A stretch of 23,740 nt of DNA. Origin: GWF2-38-69 sp037127655. Lineage in GTDB: Bacteria; Verrucomicrobiota; Lentisphaeria; Victivallales; GWF2-38-69. Of the stretch, positions 1 through 7,843 are shown piece after piece (the first letter of the stretch is position 1; each line of letters opens with the position of its first letter). Position numbers and translations under genes: made by a program. The notes beneath the pieces are model-generated. The model was given only the letters and a program-made list of their open reading frames with translations. It was not told where the DNA came from and searched no databases. The DNA lies in assembly GCA_037127655.1 (NCBI GenBank), contig JBAXXY010000025.1, positions 1 to 23,740 of the forward strand, in the 5' to 3' direction.

Positions 1-297
1 AATCCTTATGCCGTCCAAGTAATGAAAGAAGCCGGAGTGGATATTTCAAAACACTACTCCAAGCTTCTAAGCGAACTCAAAGGGATCGAGTTTGATTTCG
101 TGATAACTGTCTGTGGTCATGCCAACGAAAACTGTCCTTTCTTCCCCGGAAAAACCAAAGTCATTCATGTTGGATTTGAAGACCCTCCGAAGCTTGCCAA
201 AGAATTTGAAAAAGAAGAAGACAAACTCAACTGCTACCGCAAAGTCAGAGACGAGATCAGAGAATTTGTAGTTAATATCTCATCCCATTTAAAATGA
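1..297 (+). CDS. arsC: Arsenate reductase, thioredoxin-coupled (LMW-phosphatase fold), 5'-truncated by window edge
   Basis: This enzyme reduces arsenate to arsenite in the cytoplasm, with thioredoxin recycling it. The reading frame is open from base 1 (residues NPYAVQV precede the first ATG at 22), so that ATG is internal and the true start lies upstream of the window. The piece NPYAVQVMKEAGVDIS matches the conserved region after the N-terminal catalytic loop. The motif VCGHANENCPFFPG supplies two cysteines seven residues apart, the spacing of the Cys82/Cys89 redox pair in Staphylococcus-type ArsC. The N-terminal CX5R nucleophile loop is off the edge and cannot be checked. The stop overlaps the next start by 4 bp (ATGA), so the two genes are translationally coupled. 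A plain protein tyrosine phosphatase would lack the Cys pair. Confidence 0.92.
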   Translation, partial: NPYAVQVMKEAGVDISKHYSKLLSELKGIEFDFVITVCGHANENCPFFPGKTKVIHVGFEDPPKLAKEFEKEEDKLNCYRKVRDEIREFVVNISSHLK

Positions 298-1313
298 AAA
301 ACTTAAAAAGCATTGCCATAGCATTTGCCTGGCTCATACTGTGGGTTTTGGTTTATCTTTCATTACAGAACATTTCCGACTGGTTTGTTTTTAAGCTCTT
401 GAAACTCGAAAAAGGGGCAAAGATAACCGATGCTTTGGGGTTTTTCATATTTGAGCTGCCTAAAGTCCTGATGCTTCTGGCGTTGATAATATTCTTTGTA
501 GGGATTGTCAGATCATATATGACTCAGGAAAGAGTTTTGAAAATTCTTGGAGGACGGTCTGAATTTGGAGGGAATATTCTGGCGGCTCTTATAGGAATCA
601 TAACGCCGTTTTGTTCATGTTCGGCAATTCCTCTTTTTTTGGGTTTTGTAGAAACAGGAATTCCTCTTGGCGTAACTTTCTCATTTCTGATTTCGGCTCC
701 CATGATAAATGAAGTAGCTGTTGTTCTTCTCTTCGGAATGTTCGGCTGGAAAGTAACTTTGATTTACATATCAACCGGGCTTTTAATAGCGATTCTGTCC
801 GGTTGGATAATCGGCAAACTCAAGCTTGAAAAGTGGGTTCAGGACTGGGTTTATCAGATTCATGCTGAACATCAGGATTTGGCAAAAGAAACAATGTCTC
901 TTTCTCAAAGGATTAGCTACGGTTATGACGCAATTAAGGATATTGTCGGCAAGGTTTGGTTCTATGTGGCAATAGGTATTGCAGTTGGAGCAGGGTTTCA
1001 CGGTTTCGTCCCCCAAAACTTCCTGGCATCATTCATGGGTAGTCATGAATGGTACAGCGTTCCGCTTTCAGTGCTTATCGGCATACCATTATATTCAAAC
1101 GCAGCAGGCATAATTCCAATTGTGTCAGTACTTATTGAGAAAGGTGCTTCCCTTGGAACAGCTCTTGCCTTCATGATGGCTGTAATCGGACTTTCCCTTC
1201 CTGAAATAATCATTCTTAAGAAGGTTCTTAAGTTGCCTTTAATTGCCACATTTGTCGGCATCGTTGGATGCGGAATTCTGATAGTCGGTTACCTATTTAA
1301 CTTTATTTTCTAA
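294..1313 (+). CDS. ArsP / SO_0444-type membrane permease (Cys-Ser-Cys permease)
   Basis: This is a polytopic inner-membrane permease of 339 residues. The diagnostic motif TPFCSCS lies at residues 104-110 and is followed by a second conserved block, FLISAPMINEVA. The family includes ArsP, which exports trivalent organoarsenicals such as MAs(III), and the SO_0444 metal-efflux group; both carry the Cys pair. I see about eight hydrophobic segments and a polar cytoplasmic loop around residues 178-205. The gene overlaps arsC by 4 bp and is followed 22 bp later by ACR3, so it belongs to an ars operon, which favours an arsenic role. I leave the symbol blank because the sequence alone does not separate ArsP from a metal permease. 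The start has no separate Shine-Dalgarno and relies on the ATGA overlap. Confidence 0.88.
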   Translation: MKNLKSIAIAFAWLILWVLVYLSLQNISDWFVFKLLKLEKGAKITDALGFFIFELPKVLMLLALIIFFVGIVRSYMTQERVLKILGGRSEFGGNILAALIGIITPFCSCSAIPLFLGFVETGIPLGVTFSFLISAPMINEVAVVLLFGMFGWKVTLIYISTGLLIAILSGWIIGKLKLEKWVQDWVYQIHAEHQDLAKETMSLSQRISYGYDAIKDIVGKVWFYVAIGIAVGAGFHGFVPQNFLASFMGSHEWYSVPLSVLIGIPLYSNAAGIIPIVSVLIEKGASLGTALAFMMAVIGLSLPEIIILKKVLKLPLIATFVGIVGCGILIVGYLFNFIF

Positions 1314-1335
1314 TAATAAAAAGAGGAGCTTCAAT

Positions 1336-2382
1336 ATGTCACAAATCACTAAAAAACTCTCGTTTTTAGACAGGTATTTAACCCTGTGGATTTTTGGAGC
1401 AATGGCTCTGGGGGTCGGGCTGGGCTATTTTATTTCAGGCATCGAAGATTTTATCAACATCTTTTCAGTCGGAACGACCAACATCCCAATAGCTGTCGGA
1501 TTAATACTGATGATGTATCCTCCATTTGCCAAAGTTCGTTACGAAGAATTGGGCGATGTATTTAGCAATAAGATGGTGCTTGGAGTTTCGCTCCTGCAGA
1601 ACTGGATTATCGGCCCTATTTTGATGTTTGTTATCGCTATAGTATTTCTTCACGGTTATCCGCAATACATGGTAGGCTTGATCATGATAGGCTTGGCCCG
1701 CTGCATAGCTATGGTCATTGTCTGGAATGAACTTGCAAAAGGAGATACCGAATACGCTGCAGGGCTGGTTGCTTTCAACAGTATTTTTCAAGTGCTGTTT
1801 TTCAGCGTTTACGCATGGATTTTTATAACTATTCTCCCTCCAATGTTTGGTTTTAAAGGAGCAATAGTCAATATAAGTATCGGTCAGATTGCCGAGAGCG
1901 TTTTCATTTACCTGGGGATACCTTTCATCGCCGGGGCAATAACTCGTTTTGTCGGTGTAAAACTTGTAGGAAAGGAAAAATATCATGCAAAATTTGTGCC
2001 TAAAATAAGTCCAATAACTTTGATTGCGCTTCTTTTTACAATAGTCGTCATGTTCAGTTTGAAAGGTAAGCTCATTGTAGAGATACCGATGGATGTAGTT
2101 CGCATAGCAATTCCTCTTCTTGTTTATTTTGTGATAATGTTCTTCGTATCTTTTTGGATGAGCAGGAAAGCTGGTGCCAATTACAAAAAAACAGTTACTC
2201 TGTCATTTACTGCGGCAAGCAATAACTTCGAACTTGCCATAGCTGTGGCTGTAGCGGTTTTTGGAATCAATTCCGGAGTGGCTTTTGCTGCAGTAATTGG
2301 ACCATTAGTAGAAGTTCCGGTAATGATAGGACTTGTTAATGTGGCGCTCTATTTCAAAAGGAAGCTTTTTAAAACCGAATAA
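1336..2382 (+). CDS. acr3: ACR3-family arsenite efflux transporter
   Basis: This protein exports As(III), and possibly Sb(III), across the inner membrane using the proton gradient. At 348 residues with about ten membrane segments it has the usual ACR3 length. Residues typical of the family are visible: Cys123 in GLARCIAMVIVWN, the NSIFQVLFFSVYAW block, the SFTAASNNFELAIAVAV block (about 290-307) and Glu326 in GPLVEVPVMIGLVNVAL. The conserved Cys and Glu are the residues shown to matter in other ACR3 proteins. The start is well supported by GAGGAG at 1323-1328, seven bases upstream of the ATG. It is the third gene of the arsenic block. No ArsR regulator is visible, so it must lie upstream or elsewhere. 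Confidence 0.96.
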   Translation: MSQITKKLSFLDRYLTLWIFGAMALGVGLGYFISGIEDFINIFSVGTTNIPIAVGLILMMYPPFAKVRYEELGDVFSNKMVLGVSLLQNWIIGPILMFVIAIVFLHGYPQYMVGLIMIGLARCIAMVIVWNELAKGDTEYAAGLVAFNSIFQVLFFSVYAWIFITILPPMFGFKGAIVNISIGQIAESVFIYLGIPFIAGAITRFVGVKLVGKEKYHAKFVPKISPITLIALLFTIVVMFSLKGKLIVEIPMDVVRIAIPLLVYFVIMFFVSFWMSRKAGANYKKTVTLSFTAASNNFELAIAVAVAVFGINSGVAFAAVIGPLVEVPVMIGLVNVALYFKRKLFKTE

Positions 2383-2471
2383 ATTCAGCTGACCGTTGAT
2401 ACTTCCGATATTATACTGATAATTTCTGATATTTACTAAAGAGTTTTTAACAAGAATTATGGGAGGATTCA

Positions 2472-3182
2472 ATGTCTGTTGAAATGACCAACGAACTGAA
2501 AATGAAGTTAAGAGGACAGGGTTTTCTGTCTCTGAAAGAAGAAGGTTTTTTTTCTGTCAGAGCGCTTATGCCGGCCGGTGTTGTTCCTGCAAATATATCC
2601 AGAAAAATAACTGAAATATCAGAAAAATATGGCAGAGGATATTATTTGCTTACTCAAAGACTCAATATCGAGATACCGTTTATCAAATACGAGGATTTGG
2701 AAAAGGTAAAAGCTGAAATTGAATCTGTCGGAGCAATGGTCGGCGGAGCCGGAAAGAGAGTCAGGGCTGTGCATGCATGCAAGGGAACTGTATGCAGATT
2801 CGGGCTATATGATGTCGAAAGCCTAACTAAACATTTTATGGAAAAGATATACAAAGGATATTATGATGTCACGCTTCCGAATAAGTTCAGAATAGGCGTG
2901 TCAGGCTGTCCGAACAGCTGTTCCAAACCTCAATTAACTGATGTTGGATTAGTTGGTAAAAAACTTGGCAAAGTAGATATATTTATCGGCGGAATTCATG
3001 GAAGAATTATGCAACTTCACGGAAACCTTCTCGTCGAAGAAGTAACTCTCGAACAGGCTGAATCATGCATTCATAAAGCAATTGACTATTACAGGGAAAA
3101 TGGTGAAGTTGGCGAAAGGTTTCCGAAAATGATTCAAAGAATCGGATTTGATAAAGTCAAAGAGGCTTTATTGAGTAATTAG
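2472..3182 (+). CDS. Small siroheme / 4Fe-4S nitrite-sulfite reductase-type protein (single module)
   Basis: This 236-residue protein carries one nitrite/sulfite reductase module. It has a ferredoxin-like N-terminal half with the siroheme-contact segment LLTQRLNIEIPF (Arg63). A 4Fe-4S/siroheme half follows, with Cys103 and Cys108 (ACKGTVCRFG) and Cys146 and Cys150 (SGCPNSCSKP). The first pair is CX4C, one residue tighter than the CX5C of CysI/NirA-type enzymes; I checked this on the DNA. Stand-alone modules of this size occur in anaerobes and archaea as Dsr-like proteins or low-molecular-weight sulfite reductases; the substrate (sulfite, nitrite or another) is not certain. No extra ferredoxin domain is present. 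GGGAGG at 2461-2466 supports the start. The ThrE-like gene follows after 23 bp and a second siroheme gene lies beyond it. Confidence 0.87.
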   Translation: MSVEMTNELKMKLRGQGFLSLKEEGFFSVRALMPAGVVPANISRKITEISEKYGRGYYLLTQRLNIEIPFIKYEDLEKVKAEIESVGAMVGGAGKRVRAVHACKGTVCRFGLYDVESLTKHFMEKIYKGYYDVTLPNKFRIGVSGCPNSCSKPQLTDVGLVGKKLGKVDIFIGGIHGRIMQLHGNLLVEEVTLEQAESCIHKAIDYYRENGEVGERFPKMIQRIGFDKVKEALLSN

Positions 3183-3205
3183 GAGCAAAGGGAGTTAGGA
3201 CTTAT

Positions 3206-4522
3206 ATGAACACTAAAGATATTGACAGCGTTTCTGCTCCAGAGATTCCACTAATTGAATTGCTTCTAGCTCTAGGGCGCATTTTATTTCATAATGGCGC
3301 TACCGCACGGCGAGTCAGAGAGTCAATACTTTTTCTCAATAAGTATCTCAATGGACCTGAAATCCGCATGCTGATTACTTACGCCGGATTAATTATCACA
3401 ACTGTGGACGGGAAGGAATACCGGACTGTAATTGATAAATCTCCAGAATTCGGCGGAGTTAATATCGCCGCAGTTCGATATATAAGCCAATTTCTGCACA
3501 ATCTGGACAAAATGACTGATAGACCAAGCAGGAACTGGATTCATGAAAAACTCACGGCAATTGCCGCCGAACGACACTATAAGAATAATTTATTGGGCGG
3601 ATCCATGGCAGGTATTGCCGGAGTTGCTACCGGAGCTCTGAACGGAGCTGATAATATTATATTACCTATTATTTTTATAGCTTCGCTGGGAGCATATTGG
3701 TGCAGGCAGAAGCTTGTTGCGTCAGGTTATAACTTGCTTGTCTCCATCCTTTTGGCAGTAGTGTTCGGCGGACTAATCGCAGTTGCTGGTTCGTATATTG
3801 TTCATACGACAACCCCTTTGGTAGCAATTATCGCGCCGATGCTGTTTTTAGTGCCCGCTTTTCCATTTATTACAGGCGGAATTGATATTCTGCATAATCA
3901 CAACCTAGTTGGAATATGCCGAATATGTTTTGCTATAACAACGGCTTTGCTGATAACTGCAGGATTGTCGCTAGCCATGATGTTTGCTCCTGAACATATG
4001 TCTTTGACGATGGCTCAATCTCATTCTGCAGTTTGGCTGAAAGTTTTAGAAGAAGGTCTATGGGCTGGGGCTGCTGCTGTCGGACTGGCTGCTATAAACA
4101 ATGCATCACGCAAATCTTTGTGGCTGTTTGCATGCTGTGGTTTTCTTGCCAGACTTATCCGCGCAATCTGTATGTCCTATTTTGCTTTTCCTGCCCACAC
4201 TGCCAGTTTTATCGGCATACTGATAGTAACATTCATTGCTATACGAATAGAAATGCAGTCCATAGTTATCAACAAACATCAGTACAGCGTACCTGCCATA
4301 CTATTAGCTATCATATCAGCAATTCCGATGTTCCCGGGATTCTCTGCCATAAACGGACTTGAAGGTTTAATGGCTATAGCCAGACAAACATCATCTACAC
4401 TTACTCCGATGCTGTTAAATGACACATTGCTTTTCTTTGTTAAAACCATCTTGACTATATTTGCTTTGCTGATCGGTATATTGCTGCCGTTGACACTGCA
4501 GAAAGACCGTACGAGGGTATAA
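3206..4522 (+). CDS. ThrE-like threonine/serine exporter family membrane protein
   Basis: This 438-residue protein has the two-part architecture of the ThrE family. A soluble N-terminal region (about residues 12-120) contains the family-typical LALGRILFHNGATARRVRES segment. About ten transmembrane helices follow, covering the DUF1212 and ThrE_2 (DUF3815) regions, which are fused in one chain here. Characterised members export threonine and serine driven by the proton motive force. The gene lies between two siroheme reductase genes on the same strand, 23 bp after the first and 38 bp before the second, so a related export substrate such as a sulfur-containing amino acid is possible; that is inference. 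Arginine codons are a mixture richer in CGN than those of the flanking siroheme genes, which could mean a later insertion. Initiation probably uses the AGGA just upstream of the ATG. Confidence 0.86.
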   Translation: MNTKDIDSVSAPEIPLIELLLALGRILFHNGATARRVRESILFLNKYLNGPEIRMLITYAGLIITTVDGKEYRTVIDKSPEFGGVNIAAVRYISQFLHNLDKMTDRPSRNWIHEKLTAIAAERHYKNNLLGGSMAGIAGVATGALNGADNIILPIIFIASLGAYWCRQKLVASGYNLLVSILLAVVFGGLIAVAGSYIVHTTTPLVAIIAPMLFLVPAFPFITGGIDILHNHNLVGICRICFAITTALLITAGLSLAMMFAPEHMSLTMAQSHSAVWLKVLEEGLWAGAAAVGLAAINNASRKSLWLFACCGFLARLIRAICMSYFAFPAHTASFIGILIVTFIAIRIEMQSIVINKHQYSVPAILLAIISAIPMFPGFSAINGLEGLMAIARQTSSTLTPMLLNDTLLFFVKTILTIFALLIGILLPLTLQKDRTRV

Positions 4523-4560
4523 ACTAAAATACAGTTTTTTTAAATACTTAGGAGTTTTTT

Positions 4561-6021
4561 ATGGATGTAGTTACTGAATTCAAAAGGAAGATAAGTTTAT
4601 TTATTAAAAAGAAAATTGAGTATCCTGAACTCAAGGCGACTTCTTCATGTCTGGCAATATACAAGCAAAAAGACGGAAAATTTATGTCCCGCATCCGTCT
4701 GCCCGGCGGGGAATTAAGCATAGAAAAGCTGAAAACCATAAATGCCATAGCCCAAGAATGCGGAGCTGATTTTATACATCTTACGACCAGAGCAGACATC
4801 CAGCTTCACGGCGTTAATCCTTTAAATCTTGGAGACCTTCTATCCAAATATCAGAAAAATAGCTTGGCGTGCGTCGCAGGCGGCGGAAATTGTATTAGAG
4901 CAGCTACGGTTTCCTCGCATTCTGGAGTGCATCCATCTTCGAGTTTTGATGTAGTTCCTTATGCTCAGGCAATGGAGAAAGCTTTCGGGAAGTTTGAGAA
5001 AACTATTTCTCTGCCCAGAAAAATCAAAACAGGTTTTTCATGCTGTCCTGACGACTGTGACAATGCCAGATATCAGGATTTAGGTTTTGTGGCAAAACTA
5101 TCCGGCAGTAAGAAATGTTTCGATGTTTTCGTAGGAGGAGCTTTAGGTAAGAGCCCGGCGGTCGGAGTAAAAGTTCTTGAATCTGTACCTGCTGAAGAGT
5201 GTCTTAATGTAGTTTACGCGCTAATGAATATGTTCTACGATCACGGGAACAGGCAGGACAGAAACAAGGCCAGAATCAAATTCATAGTTGATGCCAAAGG
5301 CGAGGAAGAATTCAAGAAACTCTTCATCTCATATTATTCTTCGGAAGACAAAGTCCAAAGCGCAGTTGTTCCTGATAAGTCAGATTTTGCCTCTCAGTTC
5401 AATAATACAGTTAGTCCTAGTCTTATAACAGTTTATATTCCTTACGGAATTCTTTCTCACGATGATTTGGATGCTCTGATTAAAGTCTTTGAAACTTTTA
5501 AAGTCAGATTTATAAGACTTACAAGAGAGCGTAATATCACTTGTCTATTGTCTAATGACATTGTTTATGATTTTTACACTAGTTTGAAAGAGTTGAAAAA
5601 AAATTACACTGGTGAATCATTCAAAGGACTGATAACTACCTGTATAGGCGCGAAAACTTGCGATATCGGATTGACAGATCCTACGAAGTTTGCCGACATA
5701 GCGTCAGCAGCTTTAGATAAATACTTTGCCGAGAAACCTGAATATAAAAGGAAACTATTTAAGGAGATACTCAAATCTCTGAAAATTTCTGGATGCCCGA
5801 ATTCATGTGGCTATAACAAGATTGCCAGACTTGGTCTTTCGGGCGTAAAGTCAAAGAATGAACAAGGTGAAAGCATCGAGATGTGCCGCTTCTCTACGAC
5901 AAATACGGAGTTTACTTACTCTGAAGCATTGAAGAACAAGCCTTTGGCAGCTGAAGAACTTTCTGGGCTTGTAGGCGAATTGGTTTCCAATCTTCTGAAG
6001 AAAAAAGGAATACAATTGTAA
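4561..6021 (+). CDS. Nitrite/sulfite reductase, siroheme and 4Fe-4S, duplicated-module form
   Basis: This 486-residue protein shows the internal twofold repeat of assimilatory sulfite and ferredoxin-nitrite reductases. Each half has a siroheme-contact segment (TTRADIQLHG, Arg77; RLTRERNITC, Arg322/Arg324). The functional cluster site is in the C-terminal half: Cys361 and Cys367 (TTCIGAKTCDIG, CX5C) and Cys412 and Cys416 (SGCPNSCGYN, CX3C). The N-terminal half keeps a partial site, Cys111 plus CCPDDC at 161-166, where canonical enzymes are more degenerate. It catalyses a six-electron reduction of sulfite to sulfide or nitrite to ammonium, probably with ferredoxin or a flavodoxin. It is shorter than CysI (about 570) and no CysJ partner is seen. 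AGGAG at 4550-4554 supports the start. Substrate assignment between sulfite and nitrite is not possible from sequence. Confidence 0.88.
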   Translation: MDVVTEFKRKISLFIKKKIEYPELKATSSCLAIYKQKDGKFMSRIRLPGGELSIEKLKTINAIAQECGADFIHLTTRADIQLHGVNPLNLGDLLSKYQKNSLACVAGGGNCIRAATVSSHSGVHPSSSFDVVPYAQAMEKAFGKFEKTISLPRKIKTGFSCCPDDCDNARYQDLGFVAKLSGSKKCFDVFVGGALGKSPAVGVKVLESVPAEECLNVVYALMNMFYDHGNRQDRNKARIKFIVDAKGEEEFKKLFISYYSSEDKVQSAVVPDKSDFASQFNNTVSPSLITVYIPYGILSHDDLDALIKVFETFKVRFIRLTRERNITCLLSNDIVYDFYTSLKELKKNYTGESFKGLITTCIGAKTCDIGLTDPTKFADIASAALDKYFAEKPEYKRKLFKEILKSLKISGCPNSCGYNKIARLGLSGVKSKNEQGESIEMCRFSTTNTEFTYSEALKNKPLAAEELSGLVGELVSNLLKKKGIQL

Positions 6022-6041
6022 TACTGCGCTCTAGTGGAATA

Positions 6042-6070
6042 TTCTTATACTCTGATAAGAAATACTTTTT
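6042..6070 (+). terminator. Possible weak intrinsic terminator after the siroheme genes
   Basis: A perfect 7-bp stem (TTCTTAT at 6042-6048, loop ACTCTG, ATAAGAA at 6055-6061) is followed four bases later by five T residues at 6066-6070. The stem has only one G:C pair, so termination would be inefficient. The stem overlaps the end of a 17-base segment (6028-6044) shared with the intergenic region at 11614-11630. Confidence 0.3.
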
Positions 6071-6111
6071 CATAGAGAAAATCAATTACAGTTTTTATCG
6101 GATTATAAAAA

Positions 6112-6966
6112 ATGAAAACCCCAGATAAGCACACTTATAAAAAATACCTCAATGTGACTGAGGTGCTAAAAAACAGCGGATCAAACAAATTCCGGAAAAT
6201 GCCTCGTTTTCTAATATTGCTTATAGAAAAACTTATCTGCCAGAAACAGATGAACGATGTGATTAATAAATACATCGACAATATAGGCGTTAGCTTTCAG
6301 CCGCAGGTAATAAAGGAATTTAATCTGACACTAGATGTGACTGGAGTGGAAAACCTACCCGAAAAATCGCGCTGTTTTTTTGCTGCTAACCATCCATTTG
6401 GGGTTATTGACGGACTGATCCTTACCTATTATGTGGGTCAGAAATACGGCGACCTGAGGGCCATTGGTAACGATGCTTTTTTGTATGTCCCCAACCTTAA
6501 GCCCTTGATTGCTGCCGTGAATGTGTACGGGCGCAGTCCCAAAGAATATATTGCTGCTTTGGATGAGGTTTACAATTCAGATATGCCCATCACCCATTTT
6601 CCGGCCGGAGAAGTGTCGCGAGTGTACAAGGGGAAGGTGCAGGATGCCCCGTGGCAGAAAAGTTTTATTACCAAAGCCATTTCGGCTAAACGAGATATAG
6701 TACCCTTTTATTTCGGCGGACAAAACTCCCGCCTTTTCTATTTCATTTTTCGATTGAGAAAATTTTTAGGGATAAAAGCTAACTTAGAATTAATACTTTT
6801 ACCCCGCGAGATGTTTAAAAAATGCAATAAAACTATCAGACTGGTAATAGGCAAACCCATTCCCTGGCAGCGCTTCGACAAATCCATGACACATTATGAA
6901 TGGGCGCAGAAATTAAGAGAGCATGTGTATAGAATGGGACAAAACAAAGAAGAATTAACCTTTTAA
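6112..6966 (+). CDS. Lysophospholipid acyltransferase-family protein (HX5D type)
   Basis: This 284-residue protein is a glycerolipid-type O-acyltransferase. The catalytic motif is in AANHPFGVIDG: His94 and Asp100, five residues apart, rather than the HX4D of classical PlsC. The second conserved block, THFPAGEVSR (161-170), corresponds to the FPEG-R substrate-phosphate motif. A further block, VIGKPIPW near 245-252, is also typical. It probably transfers an acyl chain to a lyso-lipid at the inner membrane. HX5D forms are known among Bacteroidota glycerol/aminolipid acyltransferases and OlsF-like proteins. The start has no Shine-Dalgarno, only an A-rich leader. By my count, arginine codons are mostly CGN (about 10 of 15), opposite to the preceding gene. 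Both features suggest transfer, possibly from Bacteroidota. The methyltransferase follows 11 bp later. Confidence 0.85.
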   Translation: MKTPDKHTYKKYLNVTEVLKNSGSNKFRKMPRFLILLIEKLICQKQMNDVINKYIDNIGVSFQPQVIKEFNLTLDVTGVENLPEKSRCFFAANHPFGVIDGLILTYYVGQKYGDLRAIGNDAFLYVPNLKPLIAAVNVYGRSPKEYIAALDEVYNSDMPITHFPAGEVSRVYKGKVQDAPWQKSFITKAISAKRDIVPFYFGGQNSRLFYFIFRLRKFLGIKANLELILLPREMFKKCNKTIRLVIGKPIPWQRFDKSMTHYEWAQKLREHVYRMGQNKEELTF

Positions 6967-6977
6967 ATAAAAGACAA

Positions 6978-7751
6978 ATGATAAAAGCTCTACGAGAATT
7001 GATGTTCAGGATTTGGTATTGGTATGTGAACAATATCGACAAGAATGCCGAAGTTCTTTTTATGAATTACGGATATTCCAGTCCCGATATGAAAGTAAAA
7101 CTCGATCCTGCCGATGAGCCAAATCGCTATTCGGCTCAATTATACCACTTGCTGGGAAGTGCCACAGATTTTAAAAACAAAGACATTGCCGAAATAGGTT
7201 GTGGGCGTGGCGGCGGACTTTCGTATGTGGTGCGTACTTTTTCTCCTGCTACGGCATTTGGGGTAGATTTAGACAAGAATGCCGCTAAATTTTGCAATAA
7301 ACACTACAAGATGAATGAACTTTCATTTGCGCAGGGCGATGCTCAAAGTTTGTCTTTCCTCAAAGACAATTCGTTTGATGCCATTCTGAATGTGGAATCA
7401 TCGCACCGTTACCCGCGCATGGATTTGTTTCTAAAAGAGGTTTACCGCCTGCTTCGTCCGGGAGGTTATTTTCTTTATACTGATTTTCGGTACGATTACG
7501 AAATGACGGAATTGAAACAACAGCTTGCCAATTCTGGAATGAGTATTCTGAAAGAAATGATGATAACCGACAATGTAGTAAAAGCCTTAGACGCCGACGA
7601 TCCACGCAAGCGCATATTGATTAAGAAACTGGCTCCGCGCTTCATTCATAAAGTGGCACTAAATTTTGCCGGTACAATTGGCAGCGAAACCTACACACAG
7701 TTTGCCACGCATAAATATGAGTATTATCACTATGTGATGCAGAAGGAATAA
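6978..7751 (+). CDS. Class I SAM-dependent methyltransferase
   Basis: This 257-residue protein has a Rossmann methyltransferase core. Motif I is AEIGCGRGGG (71-80), the acidic ribose-binding residue is Asp97 in FGVDLD, the adenine-side motif is QGDAQSL near 119-125, and the post-core strand contains VYRLLRPGGYFLYTDF (155-170). ILNVESSHRYP carries the usual motif IV position. The overall look resembles methyltransferases acting on lipids or polyketides, such as the phthiotriol dimycocerosate methyltransferase type, but the substrate cannot be read from sequence. It has no Shine-Dalgarno, and nearly all of its arginine codons are CGN, like the acyltransferase 11 bp upstream and unlike the rest of the window. 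The pair probably acts on one lipid product and was acquired together; that is inference. Confidence 0.85.
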   Translation: MIKALRELMFRIWYWYVNNIDKNAEVLFMNYGYSSPDMKVKLDPADEPNRYSAQLYHLLGSATDFKNKDIAEIGCGRGGGLSYVVRTFSPATAFGVDLDKNAAKFCNKHYKMNELSFAQGDAQSLSFLKDNSFDAILNVESSHRYPRMDLFLKEVYRLLRPGGYFLYTDFRYDYEMTELKQQLANSGMSILKEMMITDNVVKALDADDPRKRILIKKLAPRFIHKVALNFAGTIGSETYTQFATHKYEYYHYVMQKE

Positions 7752-7756
7752 GAAAA

Positions 7757-7843
7757 ATGAAAAAATTGAGTTATACCCCCCATTTAATTCAGTTTTTTAA
7801 AGAAATGCTGTTTTTGGGTATTTCTTGTAGCCGATGGCGTTAG
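7757..7843 (+). other. 28-codon ORF, possibly the stub of a third gene of the imported islet
   Basis: An ATG five bases after the methyltransferase stop opens a 28-codon frame beginning MKKLSYTPHLIQFFKEMLF and ending at TAG 7841-7843. It has the same A-rich, Shine-Dalgarno-free leader as the two genes before it. Its end overlaps the stop codon of the convergent symporter gene, so it may be a gene cut at the islet boundary. I do not recognise the peptide, and a short chance ORF is equally possible. Confidence 0.3.

Noticed and set aside
1501..1986. A 161-residue open frame antisense to the ACR3 gene
   Set aside because: The ACR3 frame is unmistakable; the antisense product has no family features and an odd composition.
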